From contig JALCRM010000006.1 in the NCBI GenBank assembly GCA_022652545.1, positions 100,237 through 164,236 of the forward strand: a stretch of DNA of 64,000 bases, written 5' to 3'. The translations under genes and the position numbers were made by a program. Positions 37,510-46,450 of this stretch are shown here, piece after piece. Within the stretch, counting starts at the first letter, position 1. Every line of letters begins with the position of its first letter. Source of the stretch: Lachnospiraceae bacterium (lineage in GTDB: Bacteria > Bacillota > Clostridia > Lachnospirales > Lachnospiraceae). A model generated the notes under the pieces. It made no database searches and was not told the origin of the DNA. It was given only the letters and a program-made list of their open reading frames with translations.

Positions 37510-37647
37510 CGATTGCTTCTCTGCCGGACTTGCTGTCTTATTATAGTCTATTTGAGACTCCTGCGCGAACCGGTGAAAAAAGGGGAAGGCATGTGCATGC
37601 CTCCCCCTTCGGAATACAGAACCGTGTGCTGTTTTTTTGTATCCGGA

Positions 37648-37887
37648 TCAGGCTACGGCTGCCTTGCTGCTCAGGAAATTCTCAAAGTCCGCATTATAGC
37701 CGTCATAGGTAACGACCAGTGCAGAACTGAGATCCAGGCCGATCACGCCCAGCATGGATTTGCCGTCCACTGTGTAGCTGCTTGAATTGCCGTTTGCTAT
37801 GTCTATGTCGAAATCACAGTGTGACGCGAGCCTGACAAATTCCTTGGCGCTGTCTCTGTCGAGTTTTATCATTCTGTGCTGTGTCAT
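37648..37887 (-). CDS. HPr-like protein lacking the catalytic histidine
   Basis: 79 residues. The second half, TVDGKSMLGVIGLDL, matches HPr around the regulatory Ser46 (KSIMGVMSL in B. subtilis HPr). The usual G-I-H-A-R-P-A block is replaced by LDRDSAKEF, so His15 is absent. It cannot pass phosphate in the PTS but could still be a target of HPr kinase, as Crh is (Crh has Gln at that place). AGGAGGT lies seven bases before the ATG. No PTS genes are nearby. The promoter and operator-like repeats upstream are listed separately. Confidence 0.8.
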   Translation of the reverse strand: MTQHRMIKLDRDSAKEFVRLASHCDFDIDIANGNSSSYTVDGKSMLGVIGLDLSSALVVTYDGYNADFENFLSSKAAVA

Positions 37888-37909
37888 ATCAGTACCTCCT
37901 TGGCGCGTA

Positions 37910-38005
37910 AAACGTTTTCCTTACGTGCTAGTCTTATTATATCCAAGTCGGCGATTTTGTAAAGTCCCGTTTCTTAAACGTTTGAAAAACGTTTGGAAAA
38001 CGTTT
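37910..38005. promoter_or_regulatory. Promoter of HPr-like gene flanked by AAACGTTT palindromes
   Basis: On the minus strand TTTACA (37958-37963), 16 bp, TATAAT (37936-37941). One AAACGTTT lies downstream (37910-37917). Three lie upstream at 37976, 37987 and 37998, each exactly 11 bp apart. The central-CG palindrome is the type bound by LacI-family proteins. The rest of the gap up to asnA has no other clear motif. Confidence 0.7.
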
Positions 38006-38154
38006 GGAAAATAATTCTGCGCCATTTCTGTCCCCGCCTCCGGATCTTTTCCGGCATCTCCCGGAAGCCTTCGATTTTCCTTGTATTTTCACCTGAAATG
38101 CTCCAAAATAGTAATGTTGTGATGTGATCCAAATACAAATCCAAAGAGGGACTT

Positions 38155-39165
38155 ATGGAAAATCTGCAGATACCGAAAAACTACAGCTCCGCGCTGAACC
38201 TGCACGATACGCAGGTCGCTATCAAGACCGTCAAGGACTGTTTTCAGGATCTCCTGGCCGAACGTCTGAACCTGCTGCGTGTTTCAGCGCCCCTGTTCGT
38301 GGCTCCCGAAACAGGCCTGAACGACAATCTGAACGGCGTCGAACGCCCTGTCGCATTTGATATCCGCGACCAGGACGGAAAGACCGCAGAAGTCGTACAG
38401 TCACTGGCCAAATGGAAGCGCTACGCTCTGAAGAAATACGGTTTCCGCCACGGAGAAGGCCTGTATACAGATATGAGCGCGATCCGCCGCGACGAGATCA
38501 CCGACAATATTCATTCGATCTACGTCGATCAGTGGGACTGGGAAAAGATCATCGACCACGATGAGCGGACCCTTGATACCCTCAAGGCCACTGTGCGCGA
38601 CATCTACGCCGTTCTGTGCAAAACAGAAAAATACATGTCCATCTGCTATGACTATATTGAAGAGATCCTGCCCCGCGAGATCTTTTTCGTGACCACCTCG
38701 GAGCTTGAGGAAATGTTCCCCGACAATACGCCGAAGGAGCGCGAATACTATATCGCCAAAGCCAAGGGCGCCGTATGCGTCATGCAGATCGGCGACAAGC
38801 TGGCCGGCGGAGAACCGCACGACGGGCGCGCACCGGACTATGACGACTGGCAGCTGAACGGTGACATCATCGTATACTATCCTGTTCTGGATATCGCACT
38901 GGAGCTGTCTTCCATGGGCATCCGCGTAGACGAGAATTCCCTGCGCTCGCAGCTGAAGAAGGCCGGATGCGAGGAACGGGCAAAACTTCCGTTCCAGAAA
39001 GCGATCCTTGAGCGCGAGCTTCCATACAGCATAGGCGGCGGCATCGGTCAGTCCCGCATCTGTATGTTTTTCCTGCGCAAGGCTCATATCGGCGAAGTAC
39101 AGAGTTCACTCTGGCCGACAGCGGTCGTCGAAGACTGCGAAAAGAACGGCATCCACCTGCTGTAA
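38155..39165 (+). CDS. asnA: Aspartate--ammonia ligase AsnA
   Basis: 336-residue class II tRNA-synthetase-like enzyme making asparagine from aspartate, ammonia and ATP. Opens with the family sequence [20 protein letters not shown] and has [31 protein letters not shown] and the C-terminal [14 protein letters not shown] (motif 3). Start supported by GAGGGA. Stand-alone unit. Confidence 0.96.
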   Translation: MENLQIPKNYSSALNLHDTQVAIKTVKDCFQDLLAERLNLLRVSAPLFVAPETGLNDNLNGVERPVAFDIRDQDGKTAEVVQSLAKWKRYALKKYGFRHGEGLYTDMSAIRRDEITDNIHSIYVDQWDWEKIIDHDERTLDTLKATVRDIYAVLCKTEKYMSICYDYIEEILPREIFFVTTSELEEMFPDNTPKEREYYIAKAKGAVCVMQIGDKLAGGEPHDGRAPDYDDWQLNGDIIVYYPVLDIALELSSMGIRVDENSLRSQLKKAGCEERAKLPFQKAILERELPYSIGGGIGQSRICMFFLRKAHIGEVQSSLWPTAVVEDCEKNGIHLL

Positions 39166-39189
39166 CTTTTGCAGTAACCTGCTGTAACT

Positions 39190-40014
39190 TTATTTGTCCG
39201 GTACCCAGTCGTTCGAAATGAAGCGGACATTTTTACCGTCGTATTGGAAGACCACGACACCGCCCATGACAAGGTGTCTCTGTGCATCATAAATCGGCTG
39301 GCCGAACAGGTAGCCGAGCGCGTAGGAGTTTCCGACCCTCTTCCCTTCCGTAAAGGTAATGGGAACAGCGTTCGTATCTCCGTGCCAGCAGATGTAGGAA
39401 TCGTACTTTTTGACGTAGTACCAATTGTTGCCGTCCGTCAGTCTGGTCTTCATCTGTCCCAGCGTATAGCCGGTGTACTTTTTAAGATAGCTGCTGATCT
39501 GTGAAGAAGTCAGCACGACATAGTCCATCTGGTCCAGCGCGTCCTCATCCTCAAGACGAAGACTCTTGTAGAAATTCGCGCACTTCCCGGCATCTTCCGG
39601 CTCCTTCAGGCCGGCTCCGCTGTAAAAGATCTCGTTGAGATCGACATCACGCACATCCGTATATTCCGAAAGCAGAAAGCCGTACTGGCTCTTAATGTTA
39701 AGGGCCGCACTGACTTTCTTCACTTCATCCTGAGTCATCGTGATCTGCGCATCCGCAGAAGCTGCGACACTTTCACCTGCCGCCTGAGAAGCGGCCACAG
39801 CCACCTGCGAAGCTGCCTCAGATACCTGCGTTGCGGCCTGGGCCGCAGCCTGTGCGGCTTCTTTCAGTTTATCCAGTGTCGAACTGCCGGAAGCAGCCTT
39901 TACATTCATGGAAACACTTCCGAAAGCAAGTCCCGCGGCAATGACTGCCGCCAGGCCTGCTGCCGCAAAGCGCCTGCCGCCCCATAAAGACCTGTTATCC
40001 CTGTTCTTCCCCAT
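39190..40014 (-). CDS. Secreted protein of unknown function with Ala-rich coiled linker
   Basis: 274 residues. The start is placed at 40014, four bases from AGGAGG; the ATG one codon earlier is too close. Signal peptide, then about 45 residues of Ala/Gln/Ser heptad-like sequence (KLKEAAQAAAQAATQVSEAA), then a globular domain of about 190 residues with many Tyr and Trp that I do not recognise. No anchor motif. Upstream is tRNA-Leu. Confidence 0.65.
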   Translation of the reverse strand: MGKNRDNRSLWGGRRFAAAGLAAVIAAGLAFGSVSMNVKAASGSSTLDKLKEAAQAAAQAATQVSEAASQVAVAASQAAGESVAASADAQITMTQDEVKKVSAALNIKSQYGFLLSEYTDVRDVDLNEIFYSGAGLKEPEDAGKCANFYKSLRLEDEDALDQMDYVVLTSSQISSYLKKYTGYTLGQMKTRLTDGNNWYYVKKYDSYICWHGDTNAVPITFTEGKRVGNSYALGYLFGQPIYDAQRHLVMGGVVVFQYDGKNVRFISNDWVPDK

Positions 40015-40081
40015 CATGCCTCCTTCTCCCGTTCCGGGCTTTCCTCGCACACCGCCCCTCTCGGCGATCTGCCTTACCTGC

Positions 40082-40161
40082 TGCGGTAAACAGGACTTGA
40101 ACCTGCACCCTTGCGGACCAGAACCTAAATCTGGCGCGTCTGCCAATTCCGCCATTACCGC
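40082..40161 (-). tRNA. tRNA-Leu (UAG anticodon)
   Basis: Acceptor GCGGTAA/TTACCGC, anticodon stem CCAGA/TCTGG with loop TTTAGGT, a long variable arm typical of class II tRNAs, and T arm CAGGTTCAAGTCCTG. The discriminator is A; CCA is not encoded. Confidence 0.95.
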
Positions 40162-40262
40162 CTGTCTGTCCCGGGCAGGGCACATGTTTTGCCTTCTGTG
40201 CCTCTGCCCTATAAATGTAAGTTACCACTTTGGGACAGGCTTTTCAATGTGCCGTCCTGCCT

Positions 40263-40943
40263 TCAGTCCTTCCACATCCCCGATGCAAAATAGAGCAGCG
40301 CCATCCATGTGTAGACCGGGAAGAAGACCCCGTGTTCGTCCTTGCCGGCTCTTAAAAGTTCCCGCGCCTTTTCCGCATTCACCGTAACGAAGCCGTCAAA
40401 ACGCTCCGATCCCCTGGCGCCCGACTGGGAAAGCCGGCCGTCCGCTTCCGGATGCAGCACCGCGCACACCAGTGCGTTGCTCTCGTCTGTAAAGCCCGGA
40501 GAACTGAACACCAGCGGGCTTACAAGGGTAATCCTGTCCCGGTCCGTCACTGCAAGGCCGGTCTCTTCGCGGATCTCACGCACTGCCGCAGTGACGGCCG
40601 GCGAAGATGCCCCGGAGGTCCGCGCGTTGTTTTCACGATCCTCCGCATCGATCAGGCCTGCCGGCACGCTCAGCAGAAACTTGCCCGCCGGATAGCGGTA
40701 TTCCCTGGCCAGGAGAAGTTCCGGCTCCGCGCCGTCTTTTTCCAGGATGACAAAACAGCTCACGGCATCCGGTATCATCTCCCGGAATTCTTCGTCGCTC
40801 TTTACGGCGGCCAGCTCTTCCGCGGAACGGCGCGAACAGTCATAATAATGTTTTCCGGCCGCATACTGCAGGTCAAAAACATGTACAAAGCGGGAATCAA
40901 ACAGCGGTTTTACACATGAGCTTTCGATGGGTCCCTTTTCCAT
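40263..40943 (-). CDS. NUDIX hydrolase, ADP-ribose pyrophosphatase-like
   Basis: 226 residues. The Nudix box is present as AVREIREETGL with the preceding SVPAGLID and upstream LLAREYRYP, the pattern of ADP-sugar pyrophosphatases. An insert with Ser/Ala/Asn (about residues 103-115) lengthens the loop before the box. Likely cleaves ADP-ribose or a related nucleotide sugar. It follows the alcohol dehydrogenase terminator on the same strand. Confidence 0.9.
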   Translation of the reverse strand: MEKGPIESSCVKPLFDSRFVHVFDLQYAAGKHYYDCSRRSAEELAAVKSDEEFREMIPDAVSCFVILEKDGAEPELLLAREYRYPAGKFLLSVPAGLIDAEDRENNARTSGASSPAVTAAVREIREETGLAVTDRDRITLVSPLVFSSPGFTDESNALVCAVLHPEADGRLSQSGARGSERFDGFVTVNAEKARELLRAGKDEHGVFFPVYTWMALLYFASGMWKD

Positions 40944-40958
40944 ATGAACATGCCTCCG

Positions 40959-40998
40959 AAAAAAAGGCCCTGCCTGTTTCCGAAAAACAGGCAGGACC
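40959..40998 (-). terminator. Terminator of the alcohol dehydrogenase gene
   Basis: Fourteen-pair stem (GGTCCTGCCTGTTT with AAACAGGCAGGGCC, one G-U) followed by seven T on the minus strand. Confidence 0.93.
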
Positions 40999-41027
40999 GT
41001 TCATTACATCAGTTCTTCCCTGAAGAT

Positions 41028-42245
41028 TTAGAAATCGACTTCCGTGTCGTAATAGCAGCACTTCAGAAGTTTTTCCATCTCTTCCTGACTCGGCTTGCGC
41101 GGGTTGGTCAGCGTGCAGGCATCCAGGATCGCATTCGCCGCAATGTCATGCAGCCTCTCGAGGAAGATGTTTTCCGGCACAAAGCCCTGTTCGGTCGGAT
41201 AGCTGTCTTTTCCGTAATGCTGTATGCAGTGCGGGATATTCAGCTTATCGTTCATGTCACGAAGCAGAGTGATCAGGTTGCGGATCTTCTCATCGGCATC
41301 CGCTCCTTCAATATGCGCGTAATCACAGATCGCGGCATATCTTTCCTTCGCCTTCGGATCCTTGGCATTGAAAGCAATGACCTTGGGCAGATACATGGCA
41401 TTCGCTGCGCCGTGAATGATATGCGCACCGCAATCCGCAAATATGGCGCCTGTCTTATGTGCCATGGAATGCACGATCCCGAGGGAAGCATTGGAAAACG
41501 CCATGCCTGCTAGGCACTGTGCATAATGCATATTGTCGCGTGCCGTCATGTCGCCGTTATAAGAATCGATCAGGTCCTTTTTGATCATCTCAATGGCAAA
41601 GATTGCCAGCGGATCTGTGAATGCACATGCAGCGGTGGAAACATATGCTTCGATCGCGTGTGTCATTGCGTCCATTCCGGTATGTGCCGTCAGCTTCTGC
41701 GGCATGGTCTCGGCGAGTTCCGGGTCCACGATGGCAACATCCGGCGTAATGTTGAAATCGGCGATCGGATACTTGATTCCTTTTTCATAATCTGTGATGA
41801 TCGAGAACGCGGTCACCTCGGTGGCTGTCCCGGAAGTCGAGGAAACGGCGCAGAAATGTGCTTTATGACGCAGCTCAGGCAGCGCGAATACCTTGCACAT
41901 GTCTTCAAAAGTAATATCCGGATATTCGTATTTGATCCACATTGCCTTGGCCGCGTCGATCGGAGAACCGCCGCCGATGGCAACGATCCAGTCCGGCTTG
42001 AACTCTTCCATAGCCGCCGCGCCCTTCATGACTGTTTCAACGGACGGGTCGGATTCGATCCCTTCATAGAGCAGGACTTCCATCCCTGCCTCTTTCAGAT
42101 AGTCCTCCGCTCTCTGCAGAAAACCGCCCCGCTTCATGGAGCCGCCGCCCACACAGATGATTGCTCTCTTGCCCTGCAGCGTCTTCAGGTTCTCAAGGGC
42201 TCCTTTTCCGTGGTAGATGTCTCTCGGTAATGTAAATCGTGCCAT
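41028..42245 (-). CDS. Iron-containing alcohol dehydrogenase
   Basis: 405-residue class III ADH. The NAD-binding loop is IGGGSPIDAAKAMW, followed by SSTSGTATEVT. The Fe ligands come from the TGMDAMTHAIEAYVS, GIVHSMAHKTGA and HGAANAMYLP blocks (Asp and three His). Butanol-dehydrogenase or lactaldehyde-reductase-type activity is likely, but the substrate cannot be told. It stands alone with its own terminator. Confidence 0.95.
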   Translation of the reverse strand: MARFTLPRDIYHGKGALENLKTLQGKRAIICVGGGSMKRGGFLQRAEDYLKEAGMEVLLYEGIESDPSVETVMKGAAAMEEFKPDWIVAIGGGSPIDAAKAMWIKYEYPDITFEDMCKVFALPELRHKAHFCAVSSTSGTATEVTAFSIITDYEKGIKYPIADFNITPDVAIVDPELAETMPQKLTAHTGMDAMTHAIEAYVSTAACAFTDPLAIFAIEMIKKDLIDSYNGDMTARDNMHYAQCLAGMAFSNASLGIVHSMAHKTGAIFADCGAHIIHGAANAMYLPKVIAFNAKDPKAKERYAAICDYAHIEGADADEKIRNLITLLRDMNDKLNIPHCIQHYGKDSYPTEQGFVPENIFLERLHDIAANAILDACTLTNPRKPSQEEMEKLLKCCYYDTEVDF

Positions 42246-42356
42246 ACTGGTGTCCTCCTTGACGGATTGATAAAATGTTTTGGGTGACCGCGCAGGCCTG
42301 CTGCCCGCTTCCGGTCATCGATACCAGTATAGCATATACGATCTGCTGCGGCCATG

Positions 42357-43523
42357 TCAGCTGCGGGATCTCCGCTCATGCCGCGCAAAAAGAATGTGCG
42401 GCAGCGTTCCCGCCGCCCCGATCACGGCAATCATCATCAGCGCAACCTGCAATTCATAAGGATAATCATCACCGGTCTTAGGGGAAGTCTGTTTCGCCGT
42501 ATTGTTTTCTGTTTTCTGCCTGCTGATCCCGGTACCGGAATAGACATTATCAAAAACAAAAGTTTCCGCCTGCGGGATTCCTTCTTTGGAAACCGTCCGT
42601 ATGGCAGACAGGCGGCCGTCGCTTTCGGTGACGACAACTTTCATCGCGAATATCGATGCATCGTAAGTGTATCCTGCAATGCCGGTATTTACTTCGTAAC
42701 AGGTATAGCTATAGATACCGGGACTATAGTAAACAATTTTTCCGAAATCACCGGTACCCGTACCGTATATGGATACGGTACGGACGCCGCCGATGCTTCC
42801 GTCGGGCATGGGACAGATCGGACTGTCCGCTTTCAGGACGAAAAGAAACATGGAGGCTGCGGGCGGTGATCCGGCCGAAACTTTCTTCTGTACCAGCGGA
42901 TCAATCACTGCCGGGTACTTCCCGGAGACCGTTCCTTCCCCTGTTCCGTTCTGATAATGATTCGTAAAAATCGCTGAAGCCGATTTTGCGGTTTCTCCCT
43001 GTTTTGCCATCCATATTTCAGAAGTCAGCAAACCCTGCGCATCTGAAAAGATCCGCACTGTCACCAAATAAACGCACGAATCACAGATGTAATGCTCTGC
43101 ATTTTCCTGCAGTTCAAAAATCCTGTATTGATAATCTCCCGGTGCATTAAACTGTACCGGGCCAAAGGTCACTCTTCCTGCACCCGTGACAGCAAGTGTC
43201 GTCTCCGCCGGTGCAGGGATACCTTCCGTCATTCTTTCCATGCACAAATGGAATACCGTATCCGTGCCGGGGCTGTCTCCGGAGATAACTACCTCAGCCG
43301 GTATAAATACAGCGACCGGCGTATTGCCGGATGCAGACACCGCTTGTTCCGGTATTGCAAAACAGGCTGCCAGGAGTAAGATCACGAACATTCCCCCAAG
43401 CAACCTTCCTTGCAAAATCCATACTATCAAAGTTCTCAGCCGGCAGCTGATCATGCTGCCCTTGGAAAAAGGACGTTCTGCAAACCATCCGACATGACCC
43501 TGCCGCACCGTGATTATTCTCAT
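42357..43523 (-). CDS. Pilin-like wall protein with KTGD sorting tail
   Basis: 388 residues. N-terminal signal or membrane segment (FVILLLAACFAIPEQAVSA), then two Spy0128-type beta domains. The second (KYPAVIDPLVQK to KVVVTESDGRL) holds the Lys and the PGIYSYTCYEV Glu strand expected for a Lys-Asn isopeptide bond. The tail SPKTGDDYPYE, a hydrophobic run and basic end form a sorting signal close to LPXTG. The C-terminal domain is sister to that of the protein at 52170. The start overlaps the sortase stop by four bases. Probably a minor pilin or base/anchor subunit. Confidence 0.85.
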   Translation of the reverse strand: MRIITVRQGHVGWFAERPFSKGSMISCRLRTLIVWILQGRLLGGMFVILLLAACFAIPEQAVSASGNTPVAVFIPAEVVISGDSPGTDTVFHLCMERMTEGIPAPAETTLAVTGAGRVTFGPVQFNAPGDYQYRIFELQENAEHYICDSCVYLVTVRIFSDAQGLLTSEIWMAKQGETAKSASAIFTNHYQNGTGEGTVSGKYPAVIDPLVQKKVSAGSPPAASMFLFVLKADSPICPMPDGSIGGVRTVSIYGTGTGDFGKIVYYSPGIYSYTCYEVNTGIAGYTYDASIFAMKVVVTESDGRLSAIRTVSKEGIPQAETFVFDNVYSGTGISRQKTENNTAKQTSPKTGDDYPYELQVALMMIAVIGAAGTLPHILFARHERRSRS

Positions 43524-44269
43524 TGTTCCTCCGAAAGCAGTGTCCCCAACAGGATCGTCCGTTCATCCGTAGAAGCATCCGAGCAGGTCGAAAGTGCCAG
43601 AATTTTCTTCTGCGGATCAAAAACAGGCTCCCTATACTGCAGAGCCTTCAGCGTAAAATACCGGAGCAGCGCATCCTGCCTTTCAGGATCGGTGTAGTCA
43701 GTGGAAAAAAGCTGTTCATCGTACCCGTCGCTTTTCAGACAAGCAAACAGCCGGATCCGGAAGGTTTGGCCCGGAAGATACAGTGTCCCGGAAGTATGCG
43801 TTTGAAAAAAGTTTTCATCCCGGAAATTTTCTATATCTCCGAACATCGCACCGCCTGACATGTGATGTCCATAAACAATATTGTAGAAATCCGAAAAATC
43901 CGCCGTATTCCGGAAATCCAGAAATATTGTGCCGGACAAAGAAAAGGAACCGTAGATATCCCGATTCAGATACTTTTCATTGGTGCTCCCCTGTACGACA
44001 GGATAGTCGATATGTGTATCATCAATCACCAGCCAGGCGCGCGTATCCGGATTGACCTGCTGCAGATCAGACAGAGTAGGACCTGACGGATCCGCAGCAT
44101 CCGGTTTGTAAGCCAGGATCCGGCCGGCATACGCATTTTGATATATTTTATAATTATCCCAGAGCGCATAGGTGCCCCACAGGAAAAACAGCAGAATCAC
44201 CATCAGAATCACCAGATTCAGGATACGGTCACCAATGCGCGCCATGGCTGCTGCATTTTTGAGTTTCAT
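43520..44269 (-). CDS. Class B sortase, pilus operon
   Basis: 249-residue transpeptidase. One N-terminal membrane anchor (LVILMVILLFFLWG), catalytic His in YGHHMSGG, Cys in LSTCSD and Arg in DERTIL. Class B features are the long helix before the catalytic Cys and the TLSDLQQVNPDTRAWLVI lead-in. In this operon it should join pilin subunits or anchor them to the wall. It lies 20 bp after the major pilin gene. Confidence 0.93.
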   Translation of the reverse strand: MKLKNAAAMARIGDRILNLVILMVILLFFLWGTYALWDNYKIYQNAYAGRILAYKPDAADPSGPTLSDLQQVNPDTRAWLVIDDTHIDYPVVQGSTNEKYLNRDIYGSFSLSGTIFLDFRNTADFSDFYNIVYGHHMSGGAMFGDIENFRDENFFQTHTSGTLYLPGQTFRIRLFACLKSDGYDEQLFSTDYTDPERQDALLRYFTLKALQYREPVFDPQKKILALSTCSDASTDERTILLGTLLSEEQ

Positions 44270-44289
44270 ATTTCTTAGGGTTATCTTTC

Positions 44290-45546
44290 CTACCGATCTT
44301 TCCGATTTTTGCTGCCGATCAGAAAAACAACAAGAGCGATGACTGCTGCGGCGGTCATGATAAGGAAAGGTACCATATCAAGAAAAATACCAGTCGGCAC
44401 TGTGCCTTGCCGGTAATTATCAAATGTGACTTTCTGGTTGACGGCTGTGGTCTTGTCACCGGCAGTGGTCTCGATCGTCCTGGATGTCGTGTCAGTTCCA
44501 GCCGTGGAAGCAACAATCGATGCCGAGGTGTCGGTATTTACGATCTTATAAGTTGTGGTATAGCCTTCTGTAGCCAGCACTCCTTCTGTCACCTGGTAGG
44601 AAGCGGTGATCGGAAGTCCCTTGATCACAACAGACTGACCAGACTGCAGATAATAGGTAACAGTGGCAGTTCCATCCGCTTCTGCCGTAAATGTTATCTT
44701 GTTAGTCTCGGTTGCCGGGACACCTGTATTTGCCTTTGCAGTGACTGTACTGTCTGCATTTGTGATATCCGTGTTATATATTGTGTTTGGATTGGCTCCG
44801 GTGATCACCACCGTGAACGGGAAGTATTCCCCGTAATCCCCCTGGTTGCCGGAGACCGTCTTCATCACAGTCAGGTTCTTCGTATCGTACGAGTTCTGGA
44901 AACCTCCATCCTTCGAGTTCGCTTCTGTTGATCTCCGTTTTTGATAACCGTCCGCGCTGTTGGAAGCATCGGTCGTATTGTGAAGAACATATCCCTGAAC
45001 ACTCAGCTTCCCATCACCGGCTGTGTCCTGCACATATACATCCAGATACCGTGTGGTGATACTGTCGGTATTGTATGAAATACCGGCCTGGGCCGTATCT
45101 GTGATCTCTCTCACGATGTATCGGTAAATTCCGGGATAAGGGAACCTTACAGAGGTAAAAGAAACAGTCACTCCGTCTTTGGCATACTTCTCGCCTGTTG
45201 CAAGAGTCAGCGTATCGCCAGGCTGGACTGTTGTATATGATGTATCTCCGGCAGTGAATTCAGCTGGATCGCTGATGGACGGCGTGCCTGTTGCCGCCGA
45301 TCCGCTGAGGACCTCCGGGGCAGTTCCGCTGGCAGCCTGGTAGACCCCGGCTTCGATCGTATAGTTGAAAGAAACGGTAGGCACCTCTGCATCCTGGTTA
45401 ATGATCAGATACTTGTTGAAATCCGTCGTAGTCCCTTCCGCCGGGGTATTATTCATTGCTGCCGCAGCCGGCAGCACCATCTGCAGCGCCAACATCGCTG
45501 TTGCTGCCATCGATATGAAGTTTTTGATATATAACTTTTTTCTCAT
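44290..45546 (-). CDS. Major pilin, Spy0128/FctA-like, VPTGI sorting tail
   Basis: 418 residues. Signal peptide ends near PAAAA. Two or three beta domains: FPYPGIYRYIVREITD carries the isopeptide-type Glu strand, KNLTVMKTVSGNQGDYGEYF the donor Lys strand of the next domain, and a third segment ends in KVTFDNYRQ. The tail is VPTGIFLDMVPFLIM, hydrophobic helix, SKNRKDR, a sorting signal with VPTGI in place of LPXTG. As the first pilin of the block and the partner of SipA-like and sortase genes, it is the likely shaft protein. Confidence 0.88.
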   Translation of the reverse strand: MRKKLYIKNFISMAATAMLALQMVLPAAAAMNNTPAEGTTTDFNKYLIINQDAEVPTVSFNYTIEAGVYQAASGTAPEVLSGSAATGTPSISDPAEFTAGDTSYTTVQPGDTLTLATGEKYAKDGVTVSFTSVRFPYPGIYRYIVREITDTAQAGISYNTDSITTRYLDVYVQDTAGDGKLSVQGYVLHNTTDASNSADGYQKRRSTEANSKDGGFQNSYDTKNLTVMKTVSGNQGDYGEYFPFTVVITGANPNTIYNTDITNADSTVTAKANTGVPATETNKITFTAEADGTATVTYYLQSGQSVVIKGLPITASYQVTEGVLATEGYTTTYKIVNTDTSASIVASTAGTDTTSRTIETTAGDKTTAVNQKVTFDNYRQGTVPTGIFLDMVPFLIMTAAAVIALVVFLIGSKNRKDR

Positions 45547-45572
45547 GCTCTCATCTCCCTGATCCTGCTAAG

Positions 45573-46187
45573 CTACATTCCGCGTCTCCTGAAAATACTG
45601 ATCAGTTTTCCATCCAGTTCGCTATCCGGTACAGCCCCGAAGGTTCTGCTGTCTGTCGCCTCCGTCCTGTAATCACACAGGACAAAAACACTGTGCAGCG
45701 GTACTTCATATGGATACGTAATGCCGGTTTCCCGTGCCTTTGTCGGATAAAAGATCTCTTCCTCCTGTATATTCCCATTGATCAGCAGCGTTCCGTCATC
45801 TCCGATATCCACAACATCGCCTCCCTGTGCCACGACTCGTCCGTTGCGACAGATCCCGTCCTTGTGGAATACCACGATATCTCCGATCTCGATCTTGTCT
45901 GGCAGCCGGTAATACAGCAGCAGATCACCATCCAGAATCCGTGGATACATGTCATTCCCGATCACCCGCTGCAGTCCGTACACAAAGTGAAAAACAAGAT
46001 ACAGAGCTGCCAGGACAATCGTCAGTTTGACAATAAAATGGCGGATCGACCCGATCTGCTCGATCCGGTCTCTTCTCTCCCGGATCACCTCTTCCGGCAT
46101 AAGCCTGTTTTCGTCTTCCGCTTCCCTGTCCGGTGACCTTGGACTGCGGCTGCCGCCCGCTTCGCCGTTATATTTTTTCCCCCCCAT
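45573..46187 (-). CDS. SipA-like signal peptidase homologue without Ser/Lys dyad
   Basis: 204 residues. Start at 46187 from a strong GGAGG six bases before; the earlier ATG lies in the preceding gene. A charged cytosolic N-terminus, one membrane helix (residues about 51-70), then the signal peptidase I fold. The box that normally reads G-x-S-M-x-P is GNDMYPRI, so Ser is Asp79; the K-R-V-x-G box reads NGRVVAQGGD, so Lys is Gly116. The same Asp/Gly pair is known in streptococcal SipA, needed for pilus assembly without peptidase activity. Same role inferred here. Confidence 0.88.
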   Translation of the reverse strand: MGGKKYNGEAGGSRSPRSPDREAEDENRLMPEEVIRERRDRIEQIGSIRHFIVKLTIVLAALYLVFHFVYGLQRVIGNDMYPRILDGDLLLYYRLPDKIEIGDIVVFHKDGICRNGRVVAQGGDVVDIGDDGTLLINGNIQEEEIFYPTKARETGITYPYEVPLHSVFVLCDYRTEATDSRTFGAVPDSELDGKLISIFRRRGM

Positions 46188-46449
46188 TGTTTTCCTCCGC
46201 TCTTTCATACTGTTGCAAACGATCCCTCAATTCATCGATGGTATCCTGCAGCTGCAGGATTTCGTCCTCTCGCTCAAGAAGCAGGGCATCACACCGTTCC
46301 TGCGTGATCTCGATGATATTTCTGTATCCTTCCTGCATTGTCCGAAGTTTTACCCATACATCGTCCTCATCCACGCCGCCGAAGATCCTGTGCCTGAATT
46401 TCAGTTCACGAAGTTCAGATGCAATATCTCCCATCGACATAGCCGCCAT
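46168..46449 (-). CDS. Small DivIVA-like coiled-coil protein in pilus operon
   Basis: 93 residues, cytosolic. N-terminal FRHRIFGGVDEDDVWVKL resembles the short DivIVA/GpsB membrane-binding motif (F-x-x-x-x-x-G-y-D-x-d-e-V). It is followed by a continuous coiled coil (EDEILQLQDTIDELRDRLQQ). It starts one base after the adhesin stop and overlaps the SipA-like gene, so it is part of the operon. It may place the assembly machine at curved or septal membrane; that is inference. Confidence 0.65.
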   Translation of the reverse strand: MAAMSMGDIASELRELKFRHRIFGGVDEDDVWVKLRTMQEGYRNIIEITQERCDALLLEREDEILQLQDTIDELRDRLQQYERAEENNGGEKI

Positions 46450-46450
46450 A

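Noticed and set aside
37976..38005. CcpA cre sites
   Set aside because: The spacing between TG and CG is one base too long for the cre consensus, so only a general LacI-type palindrome is claimed.
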